Shown here in pieces: positions 60,020 to 64,000 of a stretch of 64,000 nucleotides of DNA. This DNA comes from Sequoia sempervirens (Eukaryota > Streptophyta > Pinopsida > Cupressales > Cupressaceae). A program made the position numbers and the translations under genes. How positions within the stretch are numbered: the stretch's first letter is position 1; the number at the start of each line of letters is the position of its first letter. The notes beneath the pieces were generated by a model. The model did no database searches. It worked only from the letters and a program-made list of their open reading frames with translations, and was not told the DNA's origin. The stretch lies in NCBI GenBank assembly GCA_007258455.2, contig VDFB02000002.1:62001-126000 (forward strand), read 5' to 3'.

Positions 60020-63000
60020 CTGGAACCATAGTCGCTAAAGTCAATTAGCTAAATTGGAGTAGCTAATTATGTCTAATGCCCAAATCATAATCTACAGTTT
60101 ATCTGAAGCTAGCTTTTTTATAGCTCAAATATGTAATGGTTCTAATCTGAATCAAATATCTGAAAGTTTCTAGACTTTGTAATTATCAGAAATTTTGGAT
60201 GGTTTGCCTATTCAAACGCAATTATGCGCATTTTATATATATTAAAATATGTTTCAGTCTTATAGCCTTTTATAAGAAAAAGTCTCTAAAGGATGTGTCT
60301 CACAAAATGATGCAATATATATGTTTTTAATCATCAAAATTGTAGTTTATATCCTAGTATAAAGGGGTAAGAGGAGTATTATAACCAGTGCAAAGGATTA
60401 TAGTGAAGTTCGATAGACTACAAGATAAATAAATTAAAGTATATACACATAATCATTCATCACATCTTATAATAACGAGTACATACACATAATCATTTTA
60501 TATTTGTAGTACATCAATATTAATATCTCAATACATGTTCACCTCTCATTTATATCCTTCTTACATATAATCCATCTCAACTATATTGTTATTGTATCTC
60601 TATCTCATATAGCTCTCATCTATCTTCTATATATTCACTCCTCATATCTTCTTATCTAATCTATCTAATATGCATATTGTTACATATATGAATGTCTTCC
60701 TCTTCTTTGTTATGACCCTTAGGTTTTGTTGTATATTAGTAGTAATTTTTGCATTTAATTTTCAATGGCTTTATTCTTGGCAATCTTGCTCAATGTGTGT
60801 TTCTTTATGTTGCCAACCCATAGAGCTCTTATGGGTTTTCACCATTAGCCTCCATTAGGAAAGAAATTAAGGTTTTGATCCTAACGGGAGTCAAGTGGCT
60901 CTATCCTTCCAACACACTATTTGAATTTAGCCAATGATAATAAGGGTGAAGCATCAAGATCTCCTACAAGGTCACCCGTTTGAGTACTACTTTTAGTCAA
61001 GTGCATTGAATGATGGAGTCTCCCTACAAGACCAAGTCAACTTAGCTTGCTATCCCATGTGTACAATCTATAGCAAGTGTTGTGCCTTATGAATTTATCT
61101 TTATTTATTTCATTTGGCTCATCTAATGACATGTAGGGGGTTATTATTCATAATTTAAGATTTAACTGCATATATTTTTAGTCAAACTCATTCACCCATA
61201 TTTCTTGAGTAGTAATACACACAAATTCATATCTCATGAGCATGAATGACTAAATTATCACTCATTACATCTGAGTAATTCTCATAGGGGTGAAGTATGA
61301 TGAGTTATAAGAGGTCACCCATTTGTGCTTTGAGTGAAATAAATGTGGCTCAATTGGGGAATGTAATGGTACCATGATGATCAATGGGGTAATAGATTAG
61401 ATATATGTTTAAATTAATTTTATTTTGAATTCGAATGCATAAGATTACTTTCTTGAGCTATGACTATTAATATAATAAACTAAAAATTATGTGTAAGTGT
61501 CCAGGTCTATTACCAATGGGAACCAAGGTCACATGGTAAACCTAATTGTGTTTAGCTAGTTAATCCAACCCTAATTCATATGGAAGAACTAAGGTCACGC
61601 GTGTTTTAGATTTTGTTATTGTAATGTGAATGTGTTTCTTAAGTGATGGGAAATTATTGTAATTTCTTATATGGATTTAATGTTGTATGGTTTAAATTGT
61701 GTTAAAGGATCTTAGGTTGAAAAGAAAGGTCAATTAAGTGGTTAATTTTGAAGTACCTTTCTTAGGGGTTTTTAAATGGTTTAAGTGATTATTTTTATTC
61801 CCTTTGGTCAATTTTAAGATTCTAGGTTATAGGACTATGGATTAAGGTCATTTTGGACTTTAGAAATTAATATAAATTTTCTAACCTCCTAAAATTACCA
61901 TTTTCAAATAGTGAAAATTTGTAAAGGTGGTTAGGATGATATTAAGTGAGGTGTCACCACCCCATCCAACCCTCTAGTTTGTTTTTGGGTTTTTGGGTAT
62001 AGGATAAGGCTCTCCATTACTCACCATAGGTGAGGAAATTGATACCATATAAGAACCTAAAAAAATAAAGAATACTTAACAAGCGCAATGAATAATTTGA
62101 AATATGTATGAAGTCAACCAAATGTATTAGCCAAAAAGGCATGCATATAAAGGTGGGAGGAAGGCACTCGACTTCCATGAAATGAGGGTAGGAATCCTCA
62201 CTCATGTGGTGGTGGTAAGTTTCCTATAATGAACATAGCATGAGGTGTCAAAAGTGAGTTGACACCTCTAAAACCTCCTAACTAACTTGAAACCTCATGA
62301 TAGCAAGTGTCAAGGGATGCCTAAATAGGCTTAAAGCTAAGTGTATGCAAAATATACACTAACAAATGATGGCCTCTCTTTTAAGGGAATCTCCCAAGTG
62401 TACTTGGGAGCTTTCAAAAGGAGGTAGGTGTCACTAGGGTATGATTCCTAGGCTTAGAGTGAGATGTAATTGGGATGTGACAAGTGTAACCTCCACATTT
62501 AAAGATGGAGGGAGAAATTTTTAGAAAATTTTAAAGAAAAAATGTAAGTATTGAGAGAACAATGAGTGGAAGGTTAGCTAAGTTTGCAAAAGCTAGGAGG
62601 ATTTGGGTGAGGAATTCATCAAGATTCACAAGCTTTGTTTGGAAAACCTCTAATTAAGGTATGATCCTAAACAATTTGTGAAATTTAAGTAGAAATTCAT
62701 GAATGAATCTTTGTGTTATTAGTGTTTGTTCATGTGTGTGAAATTTTGTGCTCTATATGTTTTATTTTGGGTACTTGTTTTATGCGTTTTCTTTGGTGTG
62801 GATAGTATTGTTGGAAAAGCTCTCCAAATTGATTGAGAGAACCCTATGTATTTGTAGTAGACTTAATAGGTCCATTATGGGGAAATTATTAGGGTAAGAG
62901 TACCCTTATTTGCATCTTGTGAATTTGGGATCTATGGAGATGTTGTGGGTTGCGAAGGAACAATGGAATGTACTATTGTGATATATTATGAAAATAATTT

Positions 63001-63590
63001 TGACTAATTTTTATAATTATTTTGAAAATGACAATGTCCAAAAATCTCCTTCTTCCTGATTCTCTTGAGAGTGCCATTATGTTGTGTTTACTTGGGTGTA
63101 TTTAGGAAATCCTACTATGATTTAATGTGTTGTATTTTTATGATTTTTGTGTGTTGAGTGTCTAAATGTTTCTTGGTTTACCTTATAACCCCAAGCTTTG
63201 GGATGGACTAACTTCTAGTTGTATAGGTGGGAGGAGAGCTCCAATTTGGTGTTAGAAATAATTTTTTAATGTTGGAAATGTGTAGGTTGAGGTTATTGCT
63301 TGAAAGATTCACTCATTTTAGAAATCAATAATATTGTTCATTTTTTGTTACAATTATTTTATGAATAGTTTAGGAAGGTTTATAAGTCTCATTGCCTCAT
63401 GGTTCTGTAGTGTAGAAAAATGCATGCCCTTGCATTTTCACACTTGTTTGGGACCGCCTTGCTTTATTTATGCTTCTTATGGATTAATTGGTCATATTTT
63501 TCATCCACAAGCCTAATAAACTACATATTTTTATGGAAAATACCAAGAAACCTTAGAAGATAAATTATGATCATTTAATGTTTCTATCTG
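60020..63590. other. Non-coding, AT-rich stretch
   Basis: Open frames are short (at most 62 codons) with no recognised domain. I found no LTR, inverted repeats or RNA gene. Confidence 0.5.
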
Positions 63591-64000
63591 TGTGCCCCTA
63601 ATTTGTGGACTGGGACTAAAACTCCACCTAGGACAACTTTTTCCTCCATGGGTCTTGGGACCCTTATTTTGAAATCACCAAAATAGGTCCCTTTATGGAG
63701 TCTGTGCCCTGAGATTTGAGCCTTGGGACTAAGATGCCACCTAGGGTATTTTTTTCCTCAGCTTATTTTTGGGAAACAATTTCAAATTATGGTGGTATTT
63801 AGCCTCCTTTAATTAATGACTTCACATGTTAGCTTGTTGTGGTGCAATTTCAGGATATTAAGCATGAATAAGTATAAATACAAGGTTCCTTCACTCATTT
63901 CAAATCAATACTTTTGTGAGAGCATTCCTAATTGCAAATTGGAGTCCACAAGAGAATTCAAGAGAAATTCACCAAGCATTTGAAGCCATCATCAAGATTC
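63591..64000 (+). repeat. Possible start of an LTR running off the right edge
   Basis: It starts TGTGCCCCTA. A TATA box (TATAAATA) lies at 63873-63880, followed by a leader-like sequence. Two internal segments (gggactaaaactccacctagg at 63613 and gggactaagatgccacctagg at 63725) are near-repeats. The partner LTR is outside the window, so this is tentative. Confidence 0.35.

Overview
This is plant nuclear DNA. It is AT-rich, has long non-coding stretches, and is dominated by nested Ty3/gypsy LTR retrotransposons. The only non-transposon gene is a microsomal cytochrome P450 with one short GT-AG intron. Large nested elements, a Tat-like element of about 21 kb, and a P450 of gymnosperm/CYP76-like flavour make a conifer or other gymnosperm plausible, but that is inference. 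I saw no bacterial-style genes, tRNA, rRNA or CRISPR array.

Layout. Positions 1-2517 hold no gene; 1379-2070 is a four-copy tandem repeat of about 180 bp. Positions 2518-54555 form one retrotransposon complex, in layers. The oldest layer is element C, a gypsy element whose order is gag - protease - RNase H - reverse transcriptase - RNase H - integrase - a large third ORF of unknown function. Its third-ORF/LTR module occurs twice, at 2518-8624 and 45561-54555, about 90% identical by eye. A younger gypsy element D (12671-40025, Tat-like, about 21 kb without its own insertions) sits inside C's upstream RNase H domain. D carries gag, protease, a G-patch domain, RT-RNase H, a second RNase H, integrase, and an antisense plant-mobile-domain fragment before its 3' LTR. 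A still younger minus-strand chromovirus E (25813-31273) sits inside D between the second RNase H and integrase. A 786-bp MITE (36687-37472) sits inside D's plant-mobile-domain fragment. A non-autonomous LTR element (50786-53645) sits inside C's downstream LTR. Removing D or E with a 5-base target duplication rejoins the interrupted reading frame, which fixes the order of events.

Positions 54556-64000 are mostly non-coding. They hold a second MITE copy (56013-56786), a tandem duplication (57906-58222) just upstream of the P450, the P450 (58376-59981), and an LTR-like start at the right edge (63591-64000). The P450 is nearly complete but has a one-base frameshift in exon 2 and an altered haem-binding loop.

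All retrotransposon genes are broken. Many stops lie where Gln, Trp or Arg is expected, as in C-to-T decay of methylated DNA. The features most worth follow-up are the third ORF, the upstream RNase H, the G-patch, the antisense plant mobile domain, and the MITE family with apparent 4-bp target duplications. Identity values are estimates by eye.
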